Below, in pieces: positions 11,484 through 20,499 of a DNA stretch of 64,000 nt; within the stretch, counting starts at the first letter, position 1; each line of letters begins with the position of its first letter. The position numbers and the translations under genes were made by a program. The notes under the pieces are model-generated. The model was not told the origin of the DNA. It did not search any database and saw only the letters and a program-made list of their open reading frames with translations. Origin of the DNA: Bacillus_BD sp050389805. Lineage in GTDB: Bacteria > Bacillota > Bacilli > Bacillales > Cytobacillaceae. The stretch covers positions 434,001 through 498,000 of the forward strand of contig NZ_CP130945.1 of assembly GCF_050389805.1 (NCBI RefSeq). Direction: 5' to 3'.

Positions 11484-12515
11484 ATGGCTAAAGCATATGA
11501 ACAAGCAGGTGTAAACATTGAAGCAGGGTACGAGGCCGTATCCAGAATGAAAAAGCATGTACAAAAAACGATGAGACCCGGAGTTCTTGGGGGCTTAGGT
11601 GGTTTTGGCGGCATGTTTGATTTATCGACCTTACAGTTAAAGGAACCTGTATTAGTGTCTGGAACAGATGGTGTTGGGACAAAGCTGATGCTTGCTTTTA
11701 TGATGGACCGTCACGATACAATTGGAATCGATGCCGTCGCAATGTGTGTGAATGATATAGTTGTCCAAGGAGCAGAGCCGATTTACTTCCTTGATTATAT
11801 TGCATGTGGAAAACAGGAACCTGCACGGATTGAAGCGATTGTAAAAGGTGTTGCAGAAGGCTGTGAACAGGCAGGCTGTGCGCTTGTTGGCGGTGAAACG
11901 GCGGAGATGCCAGGAATGTACAGTGAGGAAGAATATGACCTTGCTGGATTTGCAGTAGGTGCAGTAGAAAAAAGTAAAATCATTACAGGAAATGAAATCA
12001 AGCAAGGTGATATTTTAATCGGATTAGCTTCAAGCGGTATTCATAGTAACGGTTATTCACTTGTACGCAAAGTATTTTTACAAGACGCTAAAATGTCATT
12101 AAATGATCATGTTGACGAGCTTGGCTGCACACTAGGTGAGGAGTTATTACGTCCAACCAAAATATATGTCAAATCCGTTTTAGCTGCACTTGATAAATTT
12201 TCAATTAAAGGATTGGCACATATTACAGGCGGTGGCTTTATTGAAAATATCCCGAGAATGCTTCCAGAAGGTTTAGGTGTAGAATTATCAGAGAAAAACT
12301 GGGAGGTTCCAGCTGTCTTTACCCTCATGGAGAAAATAGGTGGTTTAGACCGTTTAGATATGTATAATATTTTCAATATGGGAACAGGAATGGTAGTGGC
12401 TGTTAACGAATCGGAAGCTGAGGACATCATCCGCTTCTTCAATGAAATCGGAGAGAAAGCATACCGTATAGGAGTTGTAACAGGTCAACCTGGGGTAGAA
12501 ATTGAATTAGCGTAA
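11484..12515 (+). CDS. purM: AIR synthetase PurM
   Basis: PurM closes FGAM to AIR using ATP. The chosen ATG at 11484 gives AKAYEQAGVNIEAGYEAV, which matches Bacillus PurM N-termini, and a 343-residue protein. The longer frame from 11412 would add 24 unrelated residues. TGGGFIENIPRMLPEGL and SGTDGVGTKL are family hallmarks. TTTTGGGGGTTC upstream is a G-rich but imperfect ribosome binding site. Confidence 0.96.
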   Translation: MAKAYEQAGVNIEAGYEAVSRMKKHVQKTMRPGVLGGLGGFGGMFDLSTLQLKEPVLVSGTDGVGTKLMLAFMMDRHDTIGIDAVAMCVNDIVVQGAEPIYFLDYIACGKQEPARIEAIVKGVAEGCEQAGCALVGGETAEMPGMYSEEEYDLAGFAVGAVEKSKIITGNEIKQGDILIGLASSGIHSNGYSLVRKVFLQDAKMSLNDHVDELGCTLGEELLRPTKIYVKSVLAALDKFSIKGLAHITGGGFIENIPRMLPEGLGVELSEKNWEVPAVFTLMEKIGGLDRLDMYNIFNMGTGMVVAVNESEAEDIIRFFNEIGEKAYRIGVVTGQPGVEIELA

Positions 12516-12558
12516 ACAACTTAAAGCCGTTATTTCGGAACAACGGAGGAAAGATACA

Positions 12559-13128
12559 ATGAAAAAAATTGCTGTGTTTGCCTCAGGAAGCGGAACCAAT
12601 TTTCAAGCCATTTTAGATGCGATACAAGATGGGAAGCTGGACTGTAAAGTAGAGCTTTTAGTTTGCGATAAAAAAGGTGCTTTGTGCATCCAACGTGCGG
12701 AGAAAGCAAACATCCCTACTTTTGTATTTACAGCCAAACAATATGAAAATAAAGCAGCGTATGAACAAGAAATTCTGCAGCAATTGAAGACGTTAGATGT
12801 TGAATTTATTGTACTAGCAGGCTATATGCGTTTAATTGGTCCTACTTTGTTAACTGGATTTCAAGGTAAAATCGTTAATATTCATCCGTCCCTCCTTCCT
12901 GCTTTTCCAGGGAAAGATGCAATTGGACAAGCAATAAGGGCAGGGGTCAAAAAGAGCGGGGTTACGATTCATTTTGTAGATGAAGGTATGGATACAGGTC
13001 CTATCATCGATCAACAAGAAGTCGAGCTTGATGAAAATGAAACACTTGAAAGTCTTCAAGAAAAAATTCATATGGTTGAACATCAATTATATCCAGCTGT
13101 TTTACAAAGATTATTTCAACAGAACTAA
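12559..13128 (+). CDS. purN: GAR formyltransferase PurN
   Basis: PurN transfers a formyl group from 10-formyl-THF to GAR. The 189-residue protein has the N-terminal FASGSGTNFQA phosphate loop and the active-site block YMRLIGP followed by NIHPSLLPAFPG with the catalytic His. The conserved Asp appears in VDEGMDTGPII. GGAGGAAAGATACA precedes the ATG. Confidence 0.96.
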   Translation: MKKIAVFASGSGTNFQAILDAIQDGKLDCKVELLVCDKKGALCIQRAEKANIPTFVFTAKQYENKAAYEQEILQQLKTLDVEFIVLAGYMRLIGPTLLTGFQGKIVNIHPSLLPAFPGKDAIGQAIRAGVKKSGVTIHFVDEGMDTGPIIDQQEVELDENETLESLQEKIHMVEHQLYPAVLQRLFQQN

Positions 13129-13169
13129 GTAGGCAATTTACGTAGAAACATAAGGGAGGAATTTTCTTC

Positions 13170-14705
13170 ATGAAAAAACGTGCACTTATCAGTGTTTCAG
13201 ATAAAACAGGGGTCGTTGATTTTGCTAAGGGTCTAGTCGAGCTTGGATTTGAAATTATCTCAACGGGCGGTACGAAAAAAGCCATCCATGAGGCTGGAAT
13301 TCCCGTTATTGGTGTTAGTGATGTAACAGGTTTTCCAGAAATTCTCGATGGACGTGTAAAAACGTTAAATCCACTCATTCATGGTGGATTATTGGCGAAA
13401 TTTGACGATCAGAGTCATAAAGCGCAAATGGATGAACACCAAATTGATCCAATTCAAATCGTATGTGTGAATTTATATCCGTTCCAGCAAACGATTGAAA
13501 AGCCAGATGTAACGGTCGAAGATGCGATTGAAAACATTGATATTGGTGGTCCTACGATGCTGCGTTCAGCTGCTAAGAACCATCAATATGTTGCCGTTGT
13601 TGTCGATCCAACAGATTATAAAACCGTCCTTCATGAGTTAAAAGAAGAAGGGGAAGTAAAGTTTGAAACTCGTCGTGCTTTGGCGGCAAAAGTGTTCCGT
13701 CATACTGCAGCTTATGATTCAATTATTTCTAACTATATGACAGAACTAACAGGTCTAGAAACTCCAGAAAAATTAACGGTAACGTACGAGTTAAAACAAT
13801 CTTTACGTTATGGTGAGAATCCACATCAAAAAGCGTCATTTTATCGTAAGCCTTTAGGTTCTAAGTTTTCGATTGCCAATGCCCAACAATTACATGGTAA
13901 AGAACTTTCCTATAATAATATCAATGATGCCGATGCAGCTCTTCAAATTGTTAAAGAGTTCTCTGAACCAGCAGCAGTAGCTGTTAAACATATGAATCCA
14001 TGCGGTGTTGGAACTGGGAAAGATACTTTTGAAGCATACAGTAAAGCGTTTGAAGCAGACCCAGTATCAATTTTCGGTGGAATTATCGCATTCAATCGAG
14101 AAGTGGATAAACAAACAGCAGAGAAATTACATGAAATTTTCTTAGAAATTATTATCGCACCTTCGTTCTCGAAGGATGCTATTGAGATTCTAACAAGCAA
14201 GAAGAATATTCGCCTGTTAACGATCCCGTTCGGTGGCCAAGAACAGACTGAGAGCAAGTTAACTTCAATTGAGGGTGGCTTATTGGTTCAAGATCGTGAT
14301 GAATATTCGCTAGATGATGCTAATATTACGTATCCAACAGATCGTAAACCAACTGAAGAAGAATGGGAAGCGCTAAAGTTAGGGTGGAAAGTGGTTAAGC
14401 ATGTGAAGTCAAATGCGATTGTTGTATCTGATTCACAAATGACTCTTGGCGTTGGTGCAGGACAAATGAATCGTGTCGGTTCGGCAAAAATTGCCCTTGA
14501 GCAAGCTGGTGAAAGAGCTAAAGGAGCTGCACTAGCATCAGATGCTTTCTTCCCAATGGATGATACAGTTGAAGCAGCAGCTCAGGCAGGTATTACAGCA
14601 ATCATTCAACCAGGTGGCTCCATTAAAGATGCTGATTCTATTAAAAAAGCAAATGAATACGGAATTGCCATGGTATTTACAGGAGTTCGTCATTTTAAAC
14701 ACTAA
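13170..14705 (+). CDS. purH: Bifunctional AICAR transformylase / IMP cyclohydrolase PurH
   Basis: PurH carries the last two steps to IMP. The N-terminal cyclohydrolase (MGS-like) domain begins RALISVSDKTGVVDFAKGL and contains STGGTKKAI. The transformylase domain holds SLRYGENPHQKASFY and VKHMNPCGVGTG with the catalytic Lys-His. The 511-residue length is typical. GGGAGGAATTTTCTTC precedes the ATG. Confidence 0.97.
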   Translation: MKKRALISVSDKTGVVDFAKGLVELGFEIISTGGTKKAIHEAGIPVIGVSDVTGFPEILDGRVKTLNPLIHGGLLAKFDDQSHKAQMDEHQIDPIQIVCVNLYPFQQTIEKPDVTVEDAIENIDIGGPTMLRSAAKNHQYVAVVVDPTDYKTVLHELKEEGEVKFETRRALAAKVFRHTAAYDSIISNYMTELTGLETPEKLTVTYELKQSLRYGENPHQKASFYRKPLGSKFSIANAQQLHGKELSYNNINDADAALQIVKEFSEPAAVAVKHMNPCGVGTGKDTFEAYSKAFEADPVSIFGGIIAFNREVDKQTAEKLHEIFLEIIIAPSFSKDAIEILTSKKNIRLLTIPFGGQEQTESKLTSIEGGLLVQDRDEYSLDDANITYPTDRKPTEEEWEALKLGWKVVKHVKSNAIVVSDSQMTLGVGAGQMNRVGSAKIALEQAGERAKGAALASDAFFPMDDTVEAAAQAGITAIIQPGGSIKDADSIKKANEYGIAMVFTGVRHFKH

Positions 14706-14710
14706 TAGAA

Positions 14711-14740
14711 AGGCAGAAGCGCCTTGGCGCTGAAGCTAGA
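14711..14740 (-). repeat. Minimal copy of the CTAGC.CCAGCGCC repeat family
   Basis: Read on the minus strand this is TCTAGCTTCAGCGCC directly joined to GGCGCTTCTGCCT. These are the same two ends that bound the longer copies at 31825-32041 and 35346-35534, with the inside missing. It sits in the purH-purD gap. Another hairpin, GCTTGTCA/TGACAAGC, follows at about 14759-14777 without a real T run. Neither interrupts a gene. Confidence 0.6.
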
Positions 14741-14823
14741 TTTGAATAGATTTATGGGCTTGTCAGAAGTGACAAGCTCTTTAATGCTAGAGATCAATAT
14801 TAATTTATGGGAGCTGAAACGGA

Positions 14824-16101
14824 ATGAACGTACTAGTCATTGGCCGTGGTGGTCGGGAACATGCGATTTGCCGTAAAGTAAAGGAAAGCCCTAAGGTTGA
14901 AAAAGTTTTTGTTGCCCCTGGTAATGATGGAATGGTAGATGTAGCGGAATTAGTTGCGATTGATGAAGGTGCTGGAGATCAACTTGTTGAGTTTGCGAAA
15001 GCAAATGATGTGGGACTTACTATTATTGGACCAGAGGTACCTCTCTTAGCTGGTTTAGCTGATCGTTTTGAAGAAGCAGGATTAAAGGTATTTGGTCCAA
15101 AGCAAAAGGCAGCTGAAATAGAAGGAAGTAAATCATTCGCAAAAGAATTAATGCAAAAGTATAGTATTCCTACGGCTGAATATGCAGTATTTACAGAATA
15201 TGAGCCTGCTGTAGCTTATGTAAAAGAAAAGGGAGCACCTATTGTCATTAAAGCGGATGGACTTGCTGCTGGTAAAGGAGTAACTGTCGCTATGACGTTA
15301 GAAGAAGCCCTTGAAAGTTTGAAAGAAAACATGGTGGATGCTAAGTTTGGCGAAGCCTCTTCAAAAGTGGTGATTGAAGAGTTTTTGAGCGGGGAAGAAT
15401 TTTCATTAATGGCTTTGGTGAATGGTGAAAACGTGATTCCTTTAGAGATTGCCCAAGATCACAAGCGTGCTTATGATGGGGATCAAGGTCCAAATACTGG
15501 AGGAATGGGAGCCTATTCACCAGTTGAACATATTGGTCAAGAAACGGTTGATATCGCAATTGAAACGGTTCTAAAACCAACAGCACAAGCGATGATTGCC
15601 GAAGGACGTGACTTCTGTGGCGTGTTATATGCCGGTTTAATTAAAACTGAAGTGGGTCCAAAGGTTATCGAATTTAATGCGCGTTTTGGTGACCCGGAAA
15701 CACAAGTGATTTTACCGCGTATGACTTCGGATTTAGTGGATGTATTAGAGCGCGTTATTGCTGGCGAAAAGGTAGAGATACAGTGGGATGAGCAAGCAAT
15801 GCTTGGCGTTGTCGTGGCTTCTAATGGCTATCCTGATCAGTATGAAAAGGGAGCTATACTTCGTGGCTTGGAACAGGTGAGCGAAGACTTATTTGTGTTC
15901 CATGCAGGTACGAAAAAAGTCGAATCTGGTGAGTTCGAAACAAATGGCGGTCGTGTTCTTTTAGCAGGAGCAAAAGCTCGTTCCCTTAAAGAAGCACAAG
16001 AAGCGGTTTATAAAGGCTTAGCGAACTTGCAATGTGATGGCGTTTTTTACCGTAAAGATATTGGGTATAAAGCGATTGATTTTGTTGAAAACAATAAATA
16101 A
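14824..16101 (+). CDS. purD: GAR synthetase PurD
   Basis: PurD is an ATP-grasp ligase joining glycine to phosphoribosylamine. It begins NVLVIGRGGREHA and carries KADGLAAGKGV and EFNARFGDPETQ, the family's nucleotide and metal-binding blocks. Length is 425 residues. It is the last gene of the operon and is followed by a strong terminator. A 118-nt gap from purH holds a repeat, so co-transcription is likely but not certain. Confidence 0.97.
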   Translation: MNVLVIGRGGREHAICRKVKESPKVEKVFVAPGNDGMVDVAELVAIDEGAGDQLVEFAKANDVGLTIIGPEVPLLAGLADRFEEAGLKVFGPKQKAAEIEGSKSFAKELMQKYSIPTAEYAVFTEYEPAVAYVKEKGAPIVIKADGLAAGKGVTVAMTLEEALESLKENMVDAKFGEASSKVVIEEFLSGEEFSLMALVNGENVIPLEIAQDHKRAYDGDQGPNTGGMGAYSPVEHIGQETVDIAIETVLKPTAQAMIAEGRDFCGVLYAGLIKTEVGPKVIEFNARFGDPETQVILPRMTSDLVDVLERVIAGEKVEIQWDEQAMLGVVVASNGYPDQYEKGAILRGLEQVSEDLFVFHAGTKKVESGEFETNGGRVLLAGAKARSLKEAQEAVYKGLANLQCDGVFYRKDIGYKAIDFVENNK

Positions 16102-16111
16102 TGGTAATGAA

Positions 16112-16147
16112 GACTCTGTTTGGTTTTTACGAACAGGGTCTTTTTTT
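16112..16147 (+). terminator. Terminator of the purine operon
   Basis: A 9-bp stem GACTCTGTT (16112-16120) / AACAGGGTC (16132-16140), with one G-T pair, is followed by T7. It lies 10 nt after the purD stop. Confidence 0.92.
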
Positions 16148-16236
16148 GGAGGCATAGACTGTCGAAAAGAAAGCAAACTAGAAGAGTGGATGCTAAATTG
16201 GCATCTTTCATGAAAATGACGATAAGGGTGATCAAG

Positions 16237-16362
16237 ATGGGTAAAGATAAGAAAAGTAAAAAGAATCATACGGCGTTGCCAAAAGCCGATGTAGAATTTG
16301 CTGAAGAAAGAGGCAATGGGCTTGAGAAAAAAGCGTTACGCGCGATGAAAAGCCCAAAATAA
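16237..16362 (+). CDS. Small basic hypothetical protein, 41 aa
   Basis: The ATG at 16237 follows AAGGGTGATC, a near match to the 16S 3' end complement, with short spacing. The product is 41 residues, very lysine-rich at the N-terminus (GKDKKSKKNHT), then ADVEFAEERGNG. The DVEFAEE string recalls small YfhD-like Bacillus proteins, but I cannot assign it. An upstream in-frame extension from 16120 would begin inside the pur terminator and is unlikely. It is followed by its own terminator. Confidence 0.6.
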   Translation: MGKDKKSKKNHTALPKADVEFAEERGNGLEKKALRAMKSPK

Positions 16363-16376
16363 GGTGATATTATTGA

Positions 16377-16414
16377 GGCTGTCCAACCTGTGGTCGAGGG
16401 TTGGGCAGTCTTTT
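16377..16414 (+). terminator. Terminator after the 41-aa gene
   Basis: A 12-bp stem pairs GGCTGTCCAACC (16377-16388) with GGTTGGGCAGTC (16399-16410), with a few wobble pairs, and is followed by TTTT. Confidence 0.8.
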
Positions 16415-16461
16415 GTTTATTAGGGAAGATAGTCAATTGGACTGAAGAATAAGGTCCAAAA

Positions 16462-16620
16462 AGAGCTTTACGCGGCAGAATTTTATGATATGCAGGAAAT
16501 CTGCTGAGTAACTGAAATTTACACAGCAGAATTTAAGAGGAGACTGAATTTCTGCCAAGTAACTGAAATTTACACAGCAGAATGAAAGGATAAACCGAAT
16601 TTTTGCCGCGTAAACCGTGA
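16462..16620 (+). repeat. 51-bp tandem repeat, about three units
   Basis: The block AGTAACTGAAATTTACACAG begins at 16507 and again at 16558, exactly 51 bp apart. Each is followed by CAGAAT, a purine-rich stretch, then GAATTT.TGCC. A diverged half unit lies before (from CGGCAGAATTTTATG at 16472) and after (GCGTAAACCG near 16608). No ORF or known structural RNA is evident. The array fills the convergent gap between the 41-aa gene and the minus-strand DUF2892 gene. Confidence 0.85.
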
Positions 16621-16640
16621 TATCTTTGACAGAAACAAAA

Positions 16641-16667
16641 TGGCCTTCATCAAGAAGATGAAGACCA
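16641..16667 (-). terminator. Terminator of the DUF2892 gene
   Basis: TGGCCTTCATC (16641-16651) pairs with GATGAAGACCA (16657-16667). On the minus strand the hairpin is followed by a T-rich stretch (ATTTTGTTT). It lies just after the stop of the gene at 16676-16963. Confidence 0.8.
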
Positions 16668-16675
16668 AACTACAT

Positions 16676-16963
16676 TTAACTTTCTGGCAACTTCTCACTA
16701 AAATCAGAAGACTCATCGTGATCATTAGTCATTTTTTTAACCATATTTGGCATACTGGTTTGCTGATAAAGTGCTGTCAAAGGACAATAACGAACAATCC
16801 CCTCTGCTACATGCATCGCCCCCAAAAATGCCAACGACCAATAACTCATACGATAAGGTCTTCTAACCATTTTGGCTGTTGAACAGGAAAGAAGGGTTAA
16901 TCCTAGAGTGATTCGAATAAGAGCGCCTAGAATTCCGACATTTGGTTTCAATTTTAGCATCAA
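16676..16963 (-). CDS. DUF2892 / YgaP-like transmembrane protein
   Basis: This 95-residue protein starts KLKPNVGILGALIRITLGLTLL, which fits the DUF2892 family (the membrane domain of YgaP). Two hydrophobic stretches (about residues 10-27 and 40-55) and the conserved CPLTALY motif near 60 are visible. The C-terminus is charged. Function is unknown; family members occur next to rhodanese or sulfur genes, but none is adjacent here. It stands alone, convergent with the upstream genes. Confidence 0.75.
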   Translation of the reverse strand: MMLKLKPNVGILGALIRITLGLTLLSCSTAKMVRRPYRMSYWSLAFLGAMHVAEGIVRYCPLTALYQQTSMPNMVKKMTNDHDESSDFSEKLPES

Positions 16964-17094
16964 TCATACCTCGTTTTAGTATATTTTATCTCTTATAAAA
17001 AACTCTTTAATGCGGTAAAATGTGAAGTGTGTTACTATAGGAATAACCATTTATTCATGGCATACAATTTAACAATAAAGGGAGGGGCGTATAC

Positions 17095-18843
17095 ATGCTG
17101 GAACAGCGTTATCGATGGAAAAACAAGCAATTGCGAGAACATGTTGATGTGATCGAGGGGAAACGATCTCCGAGTATTTTATTAAAAAATGCTCGCTATT
17201 TAAATCAAACCTTCCGCAAATGGATGACAGCCAATATTTGGATTTACGATGATCGTATTGTGTATGTGGGTGAAAAATTACCACAACGTTTAGATGGTTG
17301 TGAAATCGTTGACTGTACCGATTATTTACTTGTTCCAGGCTATATGGAACCGCATGCCCATCCGTTTCGTTTATATAATCCCCTAACAATAGCGGCGTAT
17401 GCATCACAGTTTGGAACAACGACATTGATTAATGATAACTTACAACTTTTTTTACAAATCGAAAAAAAGAAAGCGTTTTCCTTTTTGCGTGAGATGAGAC
17501 GTATTCCAACTACGATGTATTGGTGGGCACGCTTTGATGCTGAAACTGAAATGCAAGATGAGGAAGTAACTTTTTCACATAGTCATGTGAAATCTTGGCT
17601 TGAGCATGATGCTGTACTACAAGGGGGAGAACTAACGGGGTGGCCGAGGATGCTTGATGGGGATGACATGATGCTCCATTGGGTTCAAGAAGCAAAGCGA
17701 ATGAGAAAGAAGATTGAAGGTCATTTTCCAGGGGCTTCTGAAAAAACACTAGCGAAAATGACTCTATTCGGTGCGGACAGTGACCATGAAGCGATTACAG
17801 GAAAAGAAGTTTATAACCGTCTTATGCAAGGTTATATGGTTTCCTTACGCTACTCAAGTATCCGACCAGATTTACCAAGATTATTAGATGAAATTCATGA
17901 ATTAGGCGTCAATACGTATGATCGGTTTATGTTTACAACCGATGGTGCTTCTGCTGACTTTTATGAAAAGGGTTTCATTGACAATATGATTAAAATTGCG
18001 ATTGATAAAGGAGTTCCCATTATTGATGCTTACAATATGGCAACCATTAATGTGGCTCGCTATTATAATATTGATTATTTACATGGCAACATTGCAACGG
18101 GTCGGGTCGCAAATATAAACTTTTTAACAGATGAATTGGATCCTAAACCCGTTTCCGTCTTGGCAAAAGGAATTTGGGTAAAACGGGAGGGCAAACAAAA
18201 TTTAGACGACTATACATCTTTACCATGGAGTGAATTTGATTTAAATCCAGTAGAAATGAATTGGGACATTGAATTTACATTGGATGATCTGCAATTTTCA
18301 ATGCCATTTGGAATTGAAATTGAAAACACCGTTATTACAAAGCCTTATTCCATCTCAAGTGATGTATCTTTTGATGAATTAAAAAGTCGTGATGAATCGT
18401 TCTTTGTTTTTATTGATCGTTATGGAAAATGGCGAATTAATACGATTCTAAAAGGATTTGCTGAAAATCTTTCTGGACTGGCTAGTACATTATCGCGAAC
18501 AGGTGATATTATATTAATTGGAAAAAATAAACACGATATGTTGCTTGCTTTTAAAGAAGTAAAAGAAATCGGCGGAGGTATTGTCATCGCTGAAAAGGGG
18601 AAGGTTGTGAAAAAGCTGCAGCTTCCTTTAAAAGGGCTGATGTCCGATAAACCAATCGAAGAGTTAATTGAAGTCCATAAAGGATTTCGAGCATATATGA
18701 AAGAAAAAGGATATCATTTTGATGATCCGTTCCAAACCCTGCTTTTTCTTTCAACTACACATTTACCATACATCCGTGTCACACAACAAGGTTTATATGA
18801 TGTGAAAAAGAAAATGGTACTCTTTCCGACTATAATGCGTTAA
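17095..18843 (+). CDS. yerA: Adenine deaminase-like amidohydrolase YerA
   Basis: The 582-residue amidohydrolase of the adenine deaminase family has a metal-binding H-x-H in YMEPHAHPF (about residues 82-89). It also has GHFPGASEKTL near 205 and FTTDGASADFYEKG near 281, with the conserved Asp. B. subtilis YerA, annotated as a putative adenine deaminase, lies in the same place after purD. Role in purine salvage is inferred. GGGAGGGGCGTATAC precedes the ATG. It is followed closely by yerB. Confidence 0.88.
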   Translation: MLEQRYRWKNKQLREHVDVIEGKRSPSILLKNARYLNQTFRKWMTANIWIYDDRIVYVGEKLPQRLDGCEIVDCTDYLLVPGYMEPHAHPFRLYNPLTIAAYASQFGTTTLINDNLQLFLQIEKKKAFSFLREMRRIPTTMYWWARFDAETEMQDEEVTFSHSHVKSWLEHDAVLQGGELTGWPRMLDGDDMMLHWVQEAKRMRKKIEGHFPGASEKTLAKMTLFGADSDHEAITGKEVYNRLMQGYMVSLRYSSIRPDLPRLLDEIHELGVNTYDRFMFTTDGASADFYEKGFIDNMIKIAIDKGVPIIDAYNMATINVARYYNIDYLHGNIATGRVANINFLTDELDPKPVSVLAKGIWVKREGKQNLDDYTSLPWSEFDLNPVEMNWDIEFTLDDLQFSMPFGIEIENTVITKPYSISSDVSFDELKSRDESFFVFIDRYGKWRINTILKGFAENLSGLASTLSRTGDIILIGKNKHDMLLAFKEVKEIGGGIVIAEKGKVVKKLQLPLKGLMSDKPIEELIEVHKGFRAYMKEKGYHFDDPFQTLLFLSTTHLPYIRVTQQGLYDVKKKMVLFPTIMR

Positions 18844-18891
18844 AATGTGAAAGGATTATGGTAAAATAGATATAATGAATGAGGTGCTTCT

Positions 18892-19935
18892 ATGTGGTAC
18901 AGATGGATAATCATTTCTGCTGCAGCTTTGTTTCTATTAGTGGGATGTAATAAAGAAGAGGCTGTAGAACCGGAACAACCAGAAGAAGAGATTGTGGAAG
19001 AGGAGGAAACGCCCCCACCAGCCCAAGAGGAATATCCTTATCAGTTTCCTTTAACAGGAATGGGGAGTAACGAGATAACAGATGGAAGAGCCGTTGCCGT
19101 AATGGTCAATAATCATCCGTTGGCAAGACCTCAATCAGGTCTTAATCAAGCGGATATTGTGTATGAGGTTTTAGCGGAGGGTAATGTAACGAGATTCTTG
19201 GCTATTTTCCAAAGTGAAGAACCAAACAATATCGGACCTGTTAGAAGTGCAAGAGAATATTATATTGAGCTTGCTACTGGGTATGACAGTCTTTTTGTTG
19301 CTCATGGTTATAGCCCAGACGCTGAAAAAATGCTAAAACGTGGAGTTATTGACAATATTAACGGAATGCAATACGACGGTAGTCTCTTTAAGAGAGCGGA
19401 CTTTCGAAAAGCTCCTCATAATTCTTATATCTCCTTCAACAACATTGTAAAAGGGGCAGAAAAGAACAATTATAAGATGGATCAAGCACCTGATTCGTTA
19501 GTTTTTCTATCGGAAGAGGAAATAGAAGCTTTGGCAGGGGAAAAGGCAACATCAATCGAAGTTGCCTACTATGATTCAACGTTCGATTCAAAGTTAGAAT
19601 ATGATGAAGACTTAAAGAAATATAAGCGTTATAGTGCGGGAGAACTGACTGTAGATTATCAATCGAATGACCCCGTTTTAATTGATAATCTTTTTGTTAT
19701 CGAAACGCCGCATAAGGTGATCGATAACGCAGGTAGGCGTGACATTGATTTAGTAAGTGGCGGGAATGGGTATTTGTTCCAAAGAGGGAAGATCTTATCG
19801 GTCCAATGGAAAAATGTTGAAGGTAGAATTCTGCCATATTTAAATGGAGAAGTAGTTGGATTGGTCCCAGGGAAAACTTGGATTAATATAGTTCCAAGCA
19901 AACAAGGTCTCGATCAATCTGTTACGTTTGAATAA
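18892..19935 (+). CDS. yerB: DUF3048-domain lipoprotein YerB
   Basis: This 347-residue protein has a signal peptide ending in a lipobox (LFLLVGCNKEE, Cys at about 19), then an acidic/proline linker. The DUF3048 body follows: VMVNNHPLARPQSGL and NIGPVRSAREYYIELA. It is expected to be anchored on the outer face of the membrane. Function is unknown. The order yerA-yerB-yerC matches B. subtilis. Confidence 0.9.
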   Translation: MWYRWIIISAAALFLLVGCNKEEAVEPEQPEEEIVEEEETPPPAQEEYPYQFPLTGMGSNEITDGRAVAVMVNNHPLARPQSGLNQADIVYEVLAEGNVTRFLAIFQSEEPNNIGPVRSAREYYIELATGYDSLFVAHGYSPDAEKMLKRGVIDNINGMQYDGSLFKRADFRKAPHNSYISFNNIVKGAEKNNYKMDQAPDSLVFLSEEEIEALAGEKATSIEVAYYDSTFDSKLEYDEDLKKYKRYSAGELTVDYQSNDPVLIDNLFVIETPHKVIDNAGRRDIDLVSGGNGYLFQRGKILSVQWKNVEGRILPYLNGEVVGLVPGKTWINIVPSKQGLDQSVTFE

Positions 19936-19998
19936 TCTCCACAGATCGATCAGTGGACGGTCCTGCCTAATGATGTAGCTTGAAAAGGAGTACGAATG

Positions 19999-20319
19999 AT
20001 GCAAATTGATAAACTAAGAGGAAAAGAGCTAGACCAATTATTTAATGCCGTTCTTTCTTTAAAGGATCTTGAGGAATGCTATCGATTCTTTGATGATTTA
20101 TGTACTGTAAACGAAATTCAATCACTAGCACAGCGTTTAGAGGTTGCTAGAATGTTAAGAGAAGGAAATACTTACCACACAATTGAAACGGAAACAGGGG
20201 CTAGTACGGCAACGATTTCACGTGTAAAACGTTGTTTGAACTATGGAAACGACGCGTATGAAATGGCGTTAGAGAGAATTAAGAAAGAGCAAGCTCCAGA
20301 AAGTGAAACAGCAGAATAA
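19999..20319 (+). CDS. yerC: TrpR-like protein YerC
   Basis: This YerC/YecD-type protein is related to TrpR, with a helix-turn-helix in TGASTATISRVKRCLNYG (about residues 69-86). The second of two adjacent ATGs (19999) gives the standard QIDKLRGKELDQLF start and 8-nt spacing from AAAAGGAG; the first ATG is at 19996. About 106 residues. It is probably a DNA-binding regulator, target unknown. Confidence 0.9.
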   Translation: MQIDKLRGKELDQLFNAVLSLKDLEECYRFFDDLCTVNEIQSLAQRLEVARMLREGNTYHTIETETGASTATISRVKRCLNYGNDAYEMALERIKKEQAPESETAE

Positions 20320-20355
20320 TCCTCTTTAAGGAATTTTTAATTGAATAAAACAGGT

Positions 20356-20387
20356 AAATGCACATGATTTGTTTCTTGTGCATTTTT
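20356..20387 (+). terminator. Terminator after yerC
   Basis: AAATGCACA (20356-20364) pairs perfectly with TGTGCATTT (20377-20385), followed by further T. pcrB therefore probably starts its own transcript. Confidence 0.88.
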
Positions 20388-20499
20388 TCTGTTTTTTAAT
20401 TTTGGATAAGTAATTTGGTGGACTTCTATTTTCTTTTTTCATTTAAAATCTCTAATGCTATAATGGTGTAATGGAAATGTAAGAATGGAGGAAGTTTGC

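Noticed and set aside
16462..16620. Tandem arrays (also 30939-31097) as CRISPR
   Set aside because: Units are contiguous without unique spacers, and no cas genes are near.
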